A stretch of DNA of 64,000 nt from Brevibacterium sanguinis (GCF_003315415.1 NZ_QNSB01000009.1:1-64000), one strand, 5' to 3'. Positions 16,162 to 25,272 are shown, counted from the stretch's first letter. The notes: a model not told the origin generated them from the sequence alone. A program made the numbers and translations.

Positions 16162-17649
16162 ATGGATCTGCAACTCATACTCGCGCTCGTCGCCGGAATC
16201 GCGACGATCGTCGTCACCGTCCTGGCCACCCGCCTCGACGCCTTCATCGCGCTGCTCGTCGCAGCCGTGGTCACCGGCGTCGTCGCCGGCCAGGACCTGC
16301 TCGCCCTCGTCGACTCGATCACCACCGGATTCGGCGACACACTCGCGAGCATCGGCATCGTCATCGGCCTCGGCGTCGGGATCGGCAAGATCCTCGAGGT
16401 CTCGGGTGCCGCCGATTCGCTCGCCCAGGCGTTCCTCCGGGCCTTCGGCAAGGGTCGTGAGCCCTGGGCGATGGGCACGGTCGGCTCGCTCGTGTCGATC
16501 CCGGTCTTCTGCGACTCCGGCTACGTCATCATGAATCCCCTGGCCCGGTCGATCGCCCGGGTGAAGCGCGGCGGCTACGTCACCCTCGCCCTCGCCCTCG
16601 GCTGCGGGATGACGCTGACCCACCACATGGTCCCGCCGACCCCCGGCCCGTTGGCCGCCACCGGCATCCTCGGTGCCGACATCGGAGCGGTCATCCTCAC
16701 CGGGCTCGTCTTCTCCATCCTGCTCCTGCCGGTCGTCGTCATCTACGCCCGCTGGATCGGCCCGAAGCTCGAACCCCTGCTCAACATCCAGGTCCGCGAG
16801 CAGGTCTACGGCACCGTCGCCGCCTCGACGGGATCGGTCTCCACCACCCACGCCGGCGGAGTCGACACCCTCACCGGCGAGGCGCCGAGCACCTCGGCGG
16901 GCTCCGGTGATGCAGGCGGATCCGGCGACGTGACCTCCGGGATCGCCTCGGGGACGAAGCCGGGGGCGTTCCTCGGATTCCTGCCCCTCATCGTTCCGCT
17001 CCTGCTCATCGTCGCCAACACCGTGTGCACCGCGATCGACAAGAACGCCCAGGGACAGCTCTCCGGCGACGCCTACGAGGCCTCGGCCTGGGTCGCTCCG
17101 ATCGCGTTCATCGGCAACCCCGTCATCGCGCTCATTATCGGCCTCATCCTCGCCGTCTACGTCCTCCTGCCGCGGGTCACCCCGCGGTCGACCGTGCAGG
17201 GCTGGCTGGCCGACGCGGCCTCCTCGGCGGGTCTCATCCTCCTCATCACCGGTGCCGGCGGCGCCTTCGGCATGGTGCTGCGGGAATCGGGGGTCGGCGA
17301 CGCCCTCGCCGAGGCGATCGCCTCGATCAGCCTGCCCGCACTCCTCGTCCCCTTCATCATCGCCTCGCTGGTGCGTCTGGCCCAGGGCTCGGGCACCGTC
17401 GCGATGATCACCGCCGCCTCCGTCACCGCCCCGCTCATCGCCCCCTTGGGGCTGAGCCCCCTGGTCGCGGTGATGGCGTGCACGGCGGGGTCGATGGTCT
17501 TCTCCTACTTCAACGACTCGTACTTCTGGGTCGTCACCCGCTTCACCGGCCTCGACGGCACCGCCGCCATCCGCGGGTGGTCCGGGATCACGACCGCGGT
17601 CTGGGCCGGATCCCTGCCGCTGCTGTTCATCCTCGACCTGGTCGTCTGA
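16162..17649 (+). CDS. GntP-family sugar-acid permease
   Basis: This 495-residue protein is a gluconate:H+ symporter-type permease with about twelve to fourteen hydrophobic segments. Family text includes SIPVFCDSGYVIMNPL and GCGMTLTHHMVPPTPGPLAA in the first half and the QGSGTVAMITAASV region in the second. A hydrophilic, Ser/Gly/Thr-rich cytoplasmic loop of about 60 residues lies in the middle. The ATG has GGAGG upstream. Its stop overlaps the start of the C4 sugar-acid kinase gene (TGATG), so the substrate is probably threonate or erythronate rather than gluconate. Confidence 0.9.
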   Translation: MDLQLILALVAGIATIVVTVLATRLDAFIALLVAAVVTGVVAGQDLLALVDSITTGFGDTLASIGIVIGLGVGIGKILEVSGAADSLAQAFLRAFGKGREPWAMGTVGSLVSIPVFCDSGYVIMNPLARSIARVKRGGYVTLALALGCGMTLTHHMVPPTPGPLAATGILGADIGAVILTGLVFSILLLPVVVIYARWIGPKLEPLLNIQVREQVYGTVAASTGSVSTTHAGGVDTLTGEAPSTSAGSGDAGGSGDVTSGIASGTKPGAFLGFLPLIVPLLLIVANTVCTAIDKNAQGQLSGDAYEASAWVAPIAFIGNPVIALIIGLILAVYVLLPRVTPRSTVQGWLADAASSAGLILLITGAGGAFGMVLRESGVGDALAEAIASISLPALLVPFIIASLVRLAQGSGTVAMITAASVTAPLIAPLGLSPLVAVMACTAGSMVFSYFNDSYFWVVTRFTGLDGTAAIRGWSGITTAVWAGSLPLLFILDLVV

Positions 17650-19082
17650 TGTCGTCGTCCCCGAAGCCGTCGGGCGCCCCCGCCGACACGCCACCGGATG
17701 AGGCGCGGTCCCCGCGGATCCTCATCATCGCCGACGACCTCACCGGCGGGAACTCGTGCGGAGCGCTCTTCGCCGAGGCGGGACTGCGGACCATGACCCT
17801 GACCGGCACCGGAGGTGCCGAGTCGCCCGGCCTCGGCGACGTCCTCGACGACTACGACGCGGTCGTCGTCAACGCCGAGTCCCGGCACCTGCCGGCCGAG
17901 ACCGCTGCGGATATCACCTCGGCGATCGTCGCGGCCGCCGGCCCCGTCGACCTCGCCACCTGCCGGATCGACACGACCCTGCGCGGAAACGTCGGAGTCA
18001 CCGCCGAGGCGGCACTGGCCTCCCGGCAGGCACAGGCCGGTGACGGGGTGAAGGTCATCGGCCTGTGCGTCCCGGCATTCCCCACCGCCGGACGGACCAC
18101 CGTCGGCGGTCGCCAGCTGCTCGACGGGCGGCTGCTCGAGGACACCGAGCTGCGCCACGACGTCCGCTCCCCCATGGAGACCTCGGTCGTCGCCGACATC
18201 CTCGCGACCGGCACCGAGCTCACCACCGCGGGCATCGAGCTCGAGACCGTCCTCGACGGTCGCCCGGCGCTGCGTGCCGCGATGCTCAGGGCGGTCGGAT
18301 CCGGCGTCGACGTCATCGTCTGCGACGCACTGACCACGGAGCACGTCGACCTCATCGGCCGGGTGGCAGCCGACCTCACCCGGGAGATCGCGTCGACTCC
18401 CGCCGACGCCCCCGGCGACAGCGCCCGCCTGGCTGCCAACCTGCGGCACGGTGAGTCGCTCGAGTGGCTGGCCATCGATCCGGGACCGGGCAGCCTGTCC
18501 CTGGCCCGAGCCCTGCTCCCGGCCCGCACCGACGAGGTGATCCTCGGGATCTCCGGATCGGCCACCGAGGTGACCCGAGCCCAGCTGGCCGAACTCGGAG
18601 AGGATCCCACGATCACAGTGCTGCGCGCGGTCCTCGACGACGAGGGCCTGCCCGCGGTCGACGCAACGGTCGAGAAGGTGATGGCCGTCGCCTCAGCGCG
18701 GGCGATCATCGTCGCCACCGTCATCGACGCCTCCGACATCGGCGATCTCACGCCCGAGCAGTCCGAGCTCCTCCCCCGGCGGCTTGCCCGGATCGCCGCC
18801 GAGGTGATGGACCGACGAGCGGTCTCCGGCCTCTACACGACCGGCGGTGACATCACCGCCGCCGTGCTCGGCGAGCTCGACGCCCTGGGGATGGAGCTCG
18901 ACACTCAGATCATCCCGCTCGCCGTGGGTGGACGACTCATCGGCGGTGCCCACTCCGGGGTGCCGATCGTGACGAAGGGCGGGCTCATCGGCGACTCGGC
19001 GACGGCGGCGCTGTGCCTGGACTACCTGAGCCAGTCCGCACGACAGCGAACGGCGGCAGGCAGGGCCGCCGGTGAGACCTGA
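17649..19082 (+). CDS. Four-carbon acid sugar kinase (DUF1537 / OtnK-DtnK family)
   Basis: This 477-residue kinase belongs to the DUF1537 family, whose members phosphorylate D-threonate, D-erythronate or 3-oxo-tetronate at C4. The N-terminal sugar-binding domain begins IIADDLTGGNSCGALF, and the C-terminal nucleotide-binding domain contains GLYTTGGDITAAVL and VTKGGLIGD. The second position of the first motif differs slightly from the usual DDxTGA form. It is coupled to the GntP permease and followed by a PdxA2-type dehydrogenase, the pairing established for D-threonate and D-erythronate breakdown to dihydroxyacetone phosphate. Which epimer is used cannot be read from sequence alone. Confidence 0.88.
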   Translation: MSSSPKPSGAPADTPPDEARSPRILIIADDLTGGNSCGALFAEAGLRTMTLTGTGGAESPGLGDVLDDYDAVVVNAESRHLPAETAADITSAIVAAAGPVDLATCRIDTTLRGNVGVTAEAALASRQAQAGDGVKVIGLCVPAFPTAGRTTVGGRQLLDGRLLEDTELRHDVRSPMETSVVADILATGTELTTAGIELETVLDGRPALRAAMLRAVGSGVDVIVCDALTTEHVDLIGRVAADLTREIASTPADAPGDSARLAANLRHGESLEWLAIDPGPGSLSLARALLPARTDEVILGISGSATEVTRAQLAELGEDPTITVLRAVLDDEGLPAVDATVEKVMAVASARAIIVATVIDASDIGDLTPEQSELLPRRLARIAAEVMDRRAVSGLYTTGGDITAAVLGELDALGMELDTQIIPLAVGGRLIGGAHSGVPIVTKGGLIGDSATAALCLDYLSQSARQRTAAGRAAGET

Positions 19083-19169
19083 AACGCCCGACACCGTCGT
19101 GTCGAGCGCCGGCCGATCTGCTCTTCCGCACAGGCATAATCATTGGAACCCAACGTTTAGGAGACTGAC

Positions 19170-20216
19170 ATGACCGCTCCCGTACTCGCCGTCACCGTGG
19201 GCGACCCCGTCGGAATCGGCCCGGAGATCACCGCCCAGGTGCTCAGCGAATTCGCCGGCCGGGACGATCAGCACGGCGTGGCCGTCGCCGATCTCGCCGT
19301 CATGCGACGCGCGGTCGAGGTGCTCGGCCTCGACGTCGAACTGCGGACGATCACCGACTGGTCGACGCCGTCGGTCGGTGCCGGCGTCATCGACGTCTTC
19401 GACATCGGCGTGCTCGGCGACGACCTGCCCGAGTGGGGCGTCGTCGACGCCCGCGCGGGCCAGGCCTCGGTCACGGCGATCGAGGTCGCGACGAAGGCGG
19501 CGATGGACCAGGAGATCGCCGGGATCGTCACCGGACCCATCAACAAGGAGGCCGTGTGGAAGTCCGGGTCGAAGCACCTCGGGCACACGGAGATGCTCGG
19601 TGAGCTCACGGGCGTGACGAAGCAGGACACGATGTTCGTCGTCGAGGACACGAAGGTGCCCGATCACAAGCTCCAGATCTTCTTCGCCACCCGCCACATG
19701 TCGCTGCGGAAGGCCCTCGACGCGCTCACCGTCGACACCCAGGTCGACTCGATCCTCCGCGCCCACCGCGCCCTGCAGCTCTACGGTGTCGACTCCCCCC
19801 GCCTCGCGGTCGCCGCACTCAACCCGCACGGCGGGGAGAACGGGGCCTTCGGCGACGAGGAGATCGAGATCCTCCGGCCGGCCGTCGAACGCGTCAACGC
19901 CGAGTCGGGGCTCGAGGTCGCCGGTCCGATCCCCGCCGACTCGGTCTTCCACCACGGGCTCATCGGCCGCTACGACGGCATCCTCTCGCAGTACCACGAC
20001 CAGGGACACATCGCCTCGAAGACCTATGACTTCGACGGCACGATCTCGGTCACGGTCGGACTGCCGATCCTGCGCACCTCCGTCGACCACGGCACCGCCT
20101 TCGACATTGCCGGCCGCGGCATCGCCGATGCCGGCACCATGCGCTCGGCCTATGCGGCCGCGATCGGCTACGCGCCATACGTCGACGGGATCCGGGCGGA
20201 GTACCTGCCGCAGTAG
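19170..20216 (+). CDS. pdxA2: PdxA2-type 4-phosphate-sugar-acid dehydrogenase
   Basis: This 348-residue enzyme belongs to the PdxA family of NAD-dependent, metal-dependent dehydrogenases. The three metal-binding histidines appear in GHTEML (about residue 138), YHDQGH (276 and 280) and SVDHGTAFD (about 307). True PdxA makes pyridoxine precursors, whereas PdxA2 oxidises and decarboxylates D-threonate or D-erythronate 4-phosphate to dihydroxyacetone phosphate. The adjacent DUF1537 kinase and GntP permease make the PdxA2 role much more likely. An AGGAG ribosome site lies before the ATG, in an 87-base gap after the kinase that may hold a weak internal promoter. Confidence 0.9.
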   Translation: MTAPVLAVTVGDPVGIGPEITAQVLSEFAGRDDQHGVAVADLAVMRRAVEVLGLDVELRTITDWSTPSVGAGVIDVFDIGVLGDDLPEWGVVDARAGQASVTAIEVATKAAMDQEIAGIVTGPINKEAVWKSGSKHLGHTEMLGELTGVTKQDTMFVVEDTKVPDHKLQIFFATRHMSLRKALDALTVDTQVDSILRAHRALQLYGVDSPRLAVAALNPHGGENGAFGDEEIEILRPAVERVNAESGLEVAGPIPADSVFHHGLIGRYDGILSQYHDQGHIASKTYDFDGTISVTVGLPILRTSVDHGTAFDIAGRGIADAGTMRSAYAAAIGYAPYVDGIRAEYLPQ

Positions 20217-20277
20217 GCGGCTCTGCCGGTGGGCGCGATCGGACGGGACGGCTGGAGGCGACAGGGGTGGTGGCGTG

Positions 20278-21003
20278 ATGGCGGTTCGCAGCGGTACGCA
20301 GAAGCGGCGTGAGACCATCGCCGCGCTGCTCAAGACCGGAACGTGGAGCATCGCGCGCCTGGCCGCCGAGATGGGCACCTCCGAGTCGACGATCCGCCGG
20401 GACCTGCGCGAGATGTCGGAGACCGGAGAGGTCATCCGCACGATCGGCGGTGCCGCGGCGACCCGCTACGTCGAGTCCCCGCTCGGGGAGCGGATGGAGC
20501 ACAACGCCGAGGCGAAGGACGCCATCGCGACCGCGGCCCTGACCTACCTCGACGATCCCGGGGTGCGCACGGTGTTCCTCGACGCCGGCTCGACCACCCT
20601 GCGCCTCGCCGAAAGGATCCGGTCGAGGCGGGATCTCACCGTCCATACGAGAGGACTCGAGATCGCTCTCGCCCTGGCCCACCCGGACGGTCCCGAGGTC
20701 GTCATGGTCGGGGGTCGGGTCTCGACGATGACCCATGGCACGACGGGGGCGTTCAGCGACCATGCTCTCGGCCGGATCCGCGTCGACCTCGCCTTCCTCG
20801 GCGCCGACGCCGTCGACCCCCGGTGGGGGCTCGGTGAGCCCACTCCGGAGGAAGCCAGGACGAAGGAGCTCGTCGCCGGGCGGGCGCGGACCGTCGTCGT
20901 CCTCGCCGATTCCTCGAAGTCCGGCCGGGACGTTGCCGCGTGGGCGCCGATGCCGGCCGGATGGGTGTGGATCGACGAGTCGGGACCCCGGGGGCTTGGC
21001 TGA
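20278..21003 (+). CDS. DeoR-family transcriptional regulator
   Basis: This 241-residue regulator has an N-terminal winged helix (about residues 8-62, with ARLAAEMGTSESTIRRDL as recognition helix) and a DeoR sensor domain related to phosphosugar isomerases (TVFLDAGSTTLRLAE, VVMVGGRV, LADSSKSG). Such proteins usually repress a sugar operon and release DNA on binding a phosphorylated intermediate. It is the last gene of the C4 sugar-acid cluster, and the mirrored TGAGCA/TGCTCA sequence before the GntP gene is a plausible target. A GTG one codon before the chosen ATG is an equal alternative start. Confidence 0.9.
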   Translation: MAVRSGTQKRRETIAALLKTGTWSIARLAAEMGTSESTIRRDLREMSETGEVIRTIGGAAATRYVESPLGERMEHNAEAKDAIATAALTYLDDPGVRTVFLDAGSTTLRLAERIRSRRDLTVHTRGLEIALALAHPDGPEVVMVGGRVSTMTHGTTGAFSDHALGRIRVDLAFLGADAVDPRWGLGEPTPEEARTKELVAGRARTVVVLADSSKSGRDVAAWAPMPAGWVWIDESGPRGLG

Positions 21004-21081
21004 GCGGTCAGGGGTGAGATCCGGCTCCCCGGACGCGTCGCCGAGTCCGTGCGGGATCGGGCGTGCGCGGGCAGTCGGCCC

Positions 21082-21912
21082 CTACACGGAGACTCGGGTC
21101 TCACCTTCGAGTCGCGAGTTGTCGAGGACCGGCAGCTTTGAGCGCGTCCTCGACAGCAGATCGGGGTCGATGGTGGCATAGGCCAGCTCGGTGCCGGTAC
21201 CGCACTCGTTGAGCACCGAGCCATCAGGGCCGGCGATGAACGAGTGGCCGATGCCGGTTGGACTGCCAGCCACGGCAGGTACTCCAGTCGTCTCCGGGTC
21301 TGCCTGTCCGCACGCGGCGATATACGTCGTCGAGTCGAGAGCACGGGCGCGCCCCAGCAGCTTCCACTGCTCCGCCTTTCCCGGCCCGCTGCCCCATGAG
21401 GCGGAGACGACGATGAGATCGGCACCGGCACGAGCCTGCGTAGTGAACAGCGCAGGGAACCGGATGTCATAGCAGACGGCCAGTCCGACACGCAGAGTCC
21501 CGAAGCCGAACGTGCGGACCTCTTCGCCCGCTGTCACATCACTCGATTCCCGGTGGCCGAAGGCATCGTAGAGGTGGATCTTGTCATAGTGAGCGAAGAC
21601 GCGGTCGCCGTTCGGATCAAGGCCCGTGGCGATGAGAGTGTTGACGACCTTCGTCCCGTGTCCCGGTCGGAACATCCCCGCAACGACAGTCACCGAGGAG
21701 CCGAGTGCGATCTCGGTCAGTGCGGTCGCCCAGGGACCATCGAGTTCCTCGGCAGCCCTTCGCAGATCGGTCCCGAAGGGAACATGTGTCGCCTCGGGGA
21801 AGATCACGAGTGACGCGCCTTCCCGCGCAGCTTCCTTCGTCATCGCCTCGACCTGTCGCAGGTTCTCTGCGGCATCAGGGGTCGAGTTCATCTGTGCGAT
21901 TGCAATACGCAT
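21082..21912 (-). CDS. Nitrilase-superfamily carbon-nitrogen hydrolase
   Basis: This 276-residue cytoplasmic enzyme has the Glu-Lys-Cys triad of the nitrilase superfamily: Glu40 in FPEATHVPF, Lys111 in YDKIHLYD and Cys147 in AVCYDIRFP. The overall text resembles the amidase branch (omega-amidase, Nit1 and relatives) more than true nitrilases. The start is placed at MRIAIAQM, which is the normal N-terminus for the family, so upstream in-frame codons are ignored. It faces away from a GntR regulator across a short region holding a perfect palindrome. The hydrolase may act on an amide brought in by the nearby MFS transporter. Confidence 0.9.
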   Translation of the reverse strand: MRIAIAQMNSTPDAAENLRQVEAMTKEAAREGASLVIFPEATHVPFGTDLRRAAEELDGPWATALTEIALGSSVTVVAGMFRPGHGTKVVNTLIATGLDPNGDRVFAHYDKIHLYDAFGHRESSDVTAGEEVRTFGFGTLRVGLAVCYDIRFPALFTTQARAGADLIVVSASWGSGPGKAEQWKLLGRARALDSTTYIAACGQADPETTGVPAVAGSPTGIGHSFIAGPDGSVLNECGTGTELAYATIDPDLLSRTRSKLPVLDNSRLEGETRVSV

Positions 21913-21942
21913 ACTTCTGCCTTTCGTTGTGATTGGGGCGAG

Positions 21943-21968
21943 GACGCCGCGCACATGTGCGCGGCGTC
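21943..21968. promoter_or_regulatory. Perfect 26-bp palindrome between divergent hydrolase and GntR genes
   Basis: The arms GACGCCGCGCACA and TGTGCGCGGCGTC meet without a spacer. The centre lies about 43 bases from each start codon, almost exactly midway. An operator for the adjacent GntR regulator is the simplest reading. Confidence 0.55.
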
Positions 21969-21997
21969 GTCAGGCGACAGCGGCTAGAGTGGACCTC

Positions 21998-22651
21998 ATG
22001 CGGACATCCACCGGACCAGCGGCACGCCAAGCGGCCTACGAGAAGATCCGAGATCTTGTCCTCACCGATCCCGCCGTGCAGGGAACTTTCCTCACCGAGG
22101 CCAATCTCGTCGACGTCATCGGCCTGTCGAGGACTCCGATCCGGGAGGCCCTCATCATGCTCGACGCGGAGGGATTCGTCGAGCTCATCGCCCACCGCGG
22201 CGCCTATGTTCCGCCGAGCAGCGGGCGGGAGATCCGCGACACTCTGGAGGTCCGGCAGCTCATCGAGATCGAGGCGGCGCGCAAGATCCTCTCCAACGGC
22301 GAGGTGCCGGTCGAGGAGATGCGCCGCCTGCTCCACGAGCAGGACGCCCTGACGGTCTCCGAGGACAACATTCCGGAGTTCATCGCCATCGATCAGATGT
22401 TCCACGCGGCGATGGTCGCCGCCGCCAGGAACTCGGTGATGACCGACATCTACATGCGGCTGCGCGTCAAGCACGTCCGCTTCGGCATCTCCGCCACCTG
22501 GACGAGCACCAGCCGCCCGGACGAGGTCCTCGTCGAGCACGCACGCATCCTCGACGCACTGGAGGCCCGGAGCATCGAGGATGCGATCGCCGCGATCAGC
22601 GCTCATATCGCCAACACCCAGGCTCTGCTGCTGCGCGGCGTCGACGACTGA
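21998..22651 (+). CDS. GntR-family regulator, FadR/FCD subgroup
   Basis: This 217-residue protein has a winged-helix domain (about residues 8-75, ending in GLSRTPIREALIMLDAEGFVEL minus the last turn) and an all-helical FCD effector domain (about 85-210) with the DQMFHAAMVAAA segment that carries metal or ligand contacts. Such regulators sense organic acids, sugar acids or amino acids. No clear ribosome site precedes the ATG, and a TAGAGT hexamer sits about ten bases upstream, so the mRNA may be nearly leaderless. It converges with the MFS gene six bases away. The whole group (hydrolase, MFS, DUF2848) is its likely regulon. Confidence 0.9.
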   Translation: MRTSTGPAARQAAYEKIRDLVLTDPAVQGTFLTEANLVDVIGLSRTPIREALIMLDAEGFVELIAHRGAYVPPSSGREIRDTLEVRQLIEIEAARKILSNGEVPVEEMRRLLHEQDALTVSEDNIPEFIAIDQMFHAAMVAAARNSVMTDIYMRLRVKHVRFGISATWTSTSRPDEVLVEHARILDALEARSIEDAIAAISAHIANTQALLLRGVDD

Positions 22652-22657
22652 GCGACC

Positions 22658-23995
22658 TCAATCCCGCTTGTGCGAGGCGAGCACCTCGAGGTAGTCGAGG
22701 TCCTCCTGGACATTGTTGTTCCGGCCGATGGCCAATCCGATGAGGGTGACCGTGCAAGCACCCGCGAGATAGACGACGACCCAGATCCAGGTTCCGGTGG
22801 AATCGAGCAGGAGCGTGAACATCGCGGGAGCCACGGCACCTCCGACGACCCCGGCGATGGTGTAGGCCAGGGACGAGCCCGTGTAGCGCAGCCGCGGGTG
22901 GAACTGCTCGACGACGAACGCCGCCTGCGGCCCGTACATGAACGAGTGGAAGAGGAGACCGACGGGAATGCCGATGTACATCCACAGAACCGGGTCGGTG
23001 TCGACCTGGGAGAAGAAGAGCCAGGCCCAGAGCGCGGCTCCGATCGCGGCCATGGCGTAAACGAGGCGACGATTGACGAGGTCCGAGATGTAGCCGGCCA
23101 GCGGGATGCAGACGATCTGGAACGCCGATCCGAGCATGACAGCACCGAGGACGACCGTCCGGTCCATGTCGAGGACCAGCGTGCCATAGGCGAGGGTGAA
23201 GACGACGAAGAGCGCATATGTGACATCGGGTCCGACTCGCGCCATGATCCCTGACGCCAACTGTTTGGGTTCGGTGCGAAGCAGCTCCTTGATCGGCTCC
23301 TTGGGCTGTTCGCCGGACTGCTCGACGGCCTTGAATACCGGCGTGTCCTCGAGCTTGAGCCGGATCCAGAGGCCGAAGATGACGAGCAGGGCGGAGACGA
23401 GGAACGCGATCCTCCACCCGAAGGCGAAGAAGGCCTCTTCTGACATCATCAGCGTCAGGGCCGCAAAGGCGCCGTTGGCAAGGAGGTTGCCGGCCGGCGG
23501 TCCGACCTGGGCGGCCGAGGACCAGAAGCCCCGATAGTGAGGGTTTCCGTATTCGCTCGAGAGGAGGACTGCGCCTCCCCACTCGCCGCCGACGCCGACG
23601 CCCTGAGCGAAGCGCAGGAGCACGAGGATGGTCGGAGCTGCGATCGAGATGGACTGATAGGTCGGGAGCACGCCGATGAGGAAGGTCGTGACACCGATCA
23701 GGACGAGGGTCCAGACCAGCACCTTCTTGCGCCCGACCTTGTCGCCGAGACGACCGAAGACCACTCCGCCGACCGGGCGGGAGATGTAACCGACAGCGTA
23801 GGTCGAGAAGGCGAGCAGGACGCCGGTCATCGAGTCTCCGGCCGGGAAGAACAATGTCGGGAACACGATCGCCGCGGCCGCAGAGTAGATCGCGAAATCG
23901 TACCACTCGAGGGTGGTGCCGCTCAGACTCGCGGCGAATGCCTTGGCGAGTTCTCGTCTGCCCACCGGCGGTCGGTCCTTGGTGTCGACTTCCAT
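22658..23995 (-). CDS. MFS transporter, metabolite:H+ symporter (MHS) type
   Basis: This 445-residue transporter has twelve predicted helices and the motifs of the MHS branch: LEWYDFAIYS in helix 1, FGRLGDKVGRKK between helices 2 and 3, and RFAQGVGVGGEWGGAVLL in helix 4. Members import organic acids, betaines, shikimate, citrate or ketoglutarate with protons. A clean GGAGG lies six bases before the ATG. It is transcribed divergently from the DUF2848 gene, and TTGTATA repeats lie between the two, so both are probably controlled together by the nearby GntR regulator. Confidence 0.9.
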   Translation of the reverse strand: MEVDTKDRPPVGRRELAKAFAASLSGTTLEWYDFAIYSAAAAIVFPTLFFPAGDSMTGVLLAFSTYAVGYISRPVGGVVFGRLGDKVGRKKVLVWTLVLIGVTTFLIGVLPTYQSISIAAPTILVLLRFAQGVGVGGEWGGAVLLSSEYGNPHYRGFWSSAAQVGPPAGNLLANGAFAALTLMMSEEAFFAFGWRIAFLVSALLVIFGLWIRLKLEDTPVFKAVEQSGEQPKEPIKELLRTEPKQLASGIMARVGPDVTYALFVVFTLAYGTLVLDMDRTVVLGAVMLGSAFQIVCIPLAGYISDLVNRRLVYAMAAIGAALWAWLFFSQVDTDPVLWMYIGIPVGLLFHSFMYGPQAAFVVEQFHPRLRYTGSSLAYTIAGVVGGAVAPAMFTLLLDSTGTWIWVVVYLAGACTVTLIGLAIGRNNNVQEDLDYLEVLASHKRD

Positions 23996-24066
23996 GTCGA
24001 GCCTCCATATCTATTACTGTGCGCTCCGCCCCAGCGGCGGATGTGTGAGCACTGACCTGCTCGATA

Positions 24067-24086
24067 TTGTATATTAATTGTATACA
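24067..24086. promoter_or_regulatory. TTGTATA direct repeats in the MFS/DUF2848 divergent region
   Basis: TTGTATA occurs at 24067 and again at 24078, 11 bases apart, and the second continues to the self-complementary TGTATACA. FCD-type GntR regulators often bind TTGTATACAA-like sites. The surrounding bases are strikingly A+T-rich for this genome, so a promoter probably overlaps. Confidence 0.5.
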
Positions 24087-24140
24087 GTGAGATGCAACAG
24101 CTCACATCGCAGTTTCTCCAACAGCAGAAGGGTCGGCCCA

Positions 24141-24821
24141 GTGCTCACATTCCAACTTCCCGACGGCTCGTCCAAGACCATCGACATCACCCGGCTGCTC
24201 AACGCGGGGTACGCGGGCCGCAATCAGGCATCCGTTCAGGCGCACATCGACGAACTCGCCGAACTCGGCGTTGAAGGTCCCAGCGCGATCCCGGCCTTGT
24301 ATCCGGTATCGCCCTATCTCGCTCAGCAGGTTTCAACGATCGACGTCCAGCACTCGCGGACCTCGGGCGAAGCCGAGTGGGCGATGATCATCGCCGACGA
24401 CGGCGTGTACATCACCGCAGCCTGCGACCACACGGATCGCGAACTCGAAGTCCACGGCGTCGCATGGTCCAAGAACGCCTCGCCGGACGTCGTGGCCGGC
24501 CACGCGTGGCGCTACGACGACATCGTCGACCACATCGACGAGATTTCCATTCGCGCCTGGGTCATTGATGACGAAGGGACCGAGACCCTGATTCAGGACG
24601 GCTCGTTCGCGGATCTCCTCCCTCCCCGGTACTGGCTTGACGATCTGGGAGAGCGCGGGCTTGACGGCCCCGGCACGATGCTGATTTCGGGCACCGTGCC
24701 GATGATCCCCGGAGTCGACCAGTTCCTCCCGGCGTGGAAGGTCACGATCTCGGACCCCGTGACCGGCGAGACGATCTCACTGCATTACGAAGTCAAGGAG
24801 ATGCCGGCCCCCATCGGGTGA
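24141..24821 (+). CDS. DUF2848 family protein
   Basis: This protein of 226 residues matches DUF2848, a group with a fumarylacetoacetate-hydrolase-like fold and no settled reaction. It opens VLTFQLPDGS and includes YPVSPYL, ACDHTDRELE and YDDIVDHIDEI, a run that I recognise from the family. The start is taken as GTG, because the conserved part begins there and AAGGG lies eight bases before it; an upstream ATG would add a non-conserved leader. It is divergent from the MHS-type transporter and may convert the imported acid. It is followed by the convergent DoxX-like gene. Confidence 0.8.
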   Translation: MLTFQLPDGSSKTIDITRLLNAGYAGRNQASVQAHIDELAELGVEGPSAIPALYPVSPYLAQQVSTIDVQHSRTSGEAEWAMIIADDGVYITAACDHTDRELEVHGVAWSKNASPDVVAGHAWRYDDIVDHIDEISIRAWVIDDEGTETLIQDGSFADLLPPRYWLDDLGERGLDGPGTMLISGTVPMIPGVDQFLPAWKVTISDPVTGETISLHYEVKEMPAPIG

Positions 24822-24855
24822 CCGGCATCCGCACTGGGACAGAATCCCGCAGAAT

Positions 24856-25272
24856 TCAGTCTGCGCGCCGCGAGCGGCCCCAGGCCAGTGCCGCGAGCGC
24901 GAGCGCACCGACGAACAGCCCGAAATCGCGCAGGGCGATGTCGAGGAAGTCACCGGTCGACACGAGGTTGACGATGATCCCGAGCAGCCAGGCCGCGACG
25001 AGCAGCGAACCGAACCTCGGGGCGATGGCGACGACGATGCCGGCGATGACCTCGACGACACCGACGGCGTACATCGCCTGCTGCGCGGTGCCCGGCAGGA
25101 TCGCATCGATCCACGGTGCCAGATAGATCGGCCAGTCGACGAGGAGGTTGACGAACTTGTCGAGACCGAACACGATCGGGGCGACCGTGAAGACCGTGCG
25201 GAGGAGGAGGTAGGCGCGCTGAGCGCCGACGTCCGTTCCTGCCGACACCGCGGACGGGGTTGTGTTGAGCAT
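24856..25272 (-). CDS. DoxX-like small membrane protein
   Basis: This 138-residue protein has four hydrophobic helices in the arrangement of DoxX/DoxD-like membrane proteins, with FGLDKFVNLLVDWPIYLAPW after the first helix. Homologues are linked to quinone or thiol redox stress, but a precise role is not known. It is divergent from the ECF sigma gene, and both start regions carry the same bipartite motif, so this protein is a likely target of that sigma factor. The sequence ends in a short Arg-rich tail. Confidence 0.8.
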   Translation of the reverse strand: MLNTTPSAVSAGTDVGAQRAYLLLRTVFTVAPIVFGLDKFVNLLVDWPIYLAPWIDAILPGTAQQAMYAVGVVEVIAGIVVAIAPRFGSLLVAAWLLGIIVNLVSTGDFLDIALRDFGLFVGALALAALAWGRSRRAD

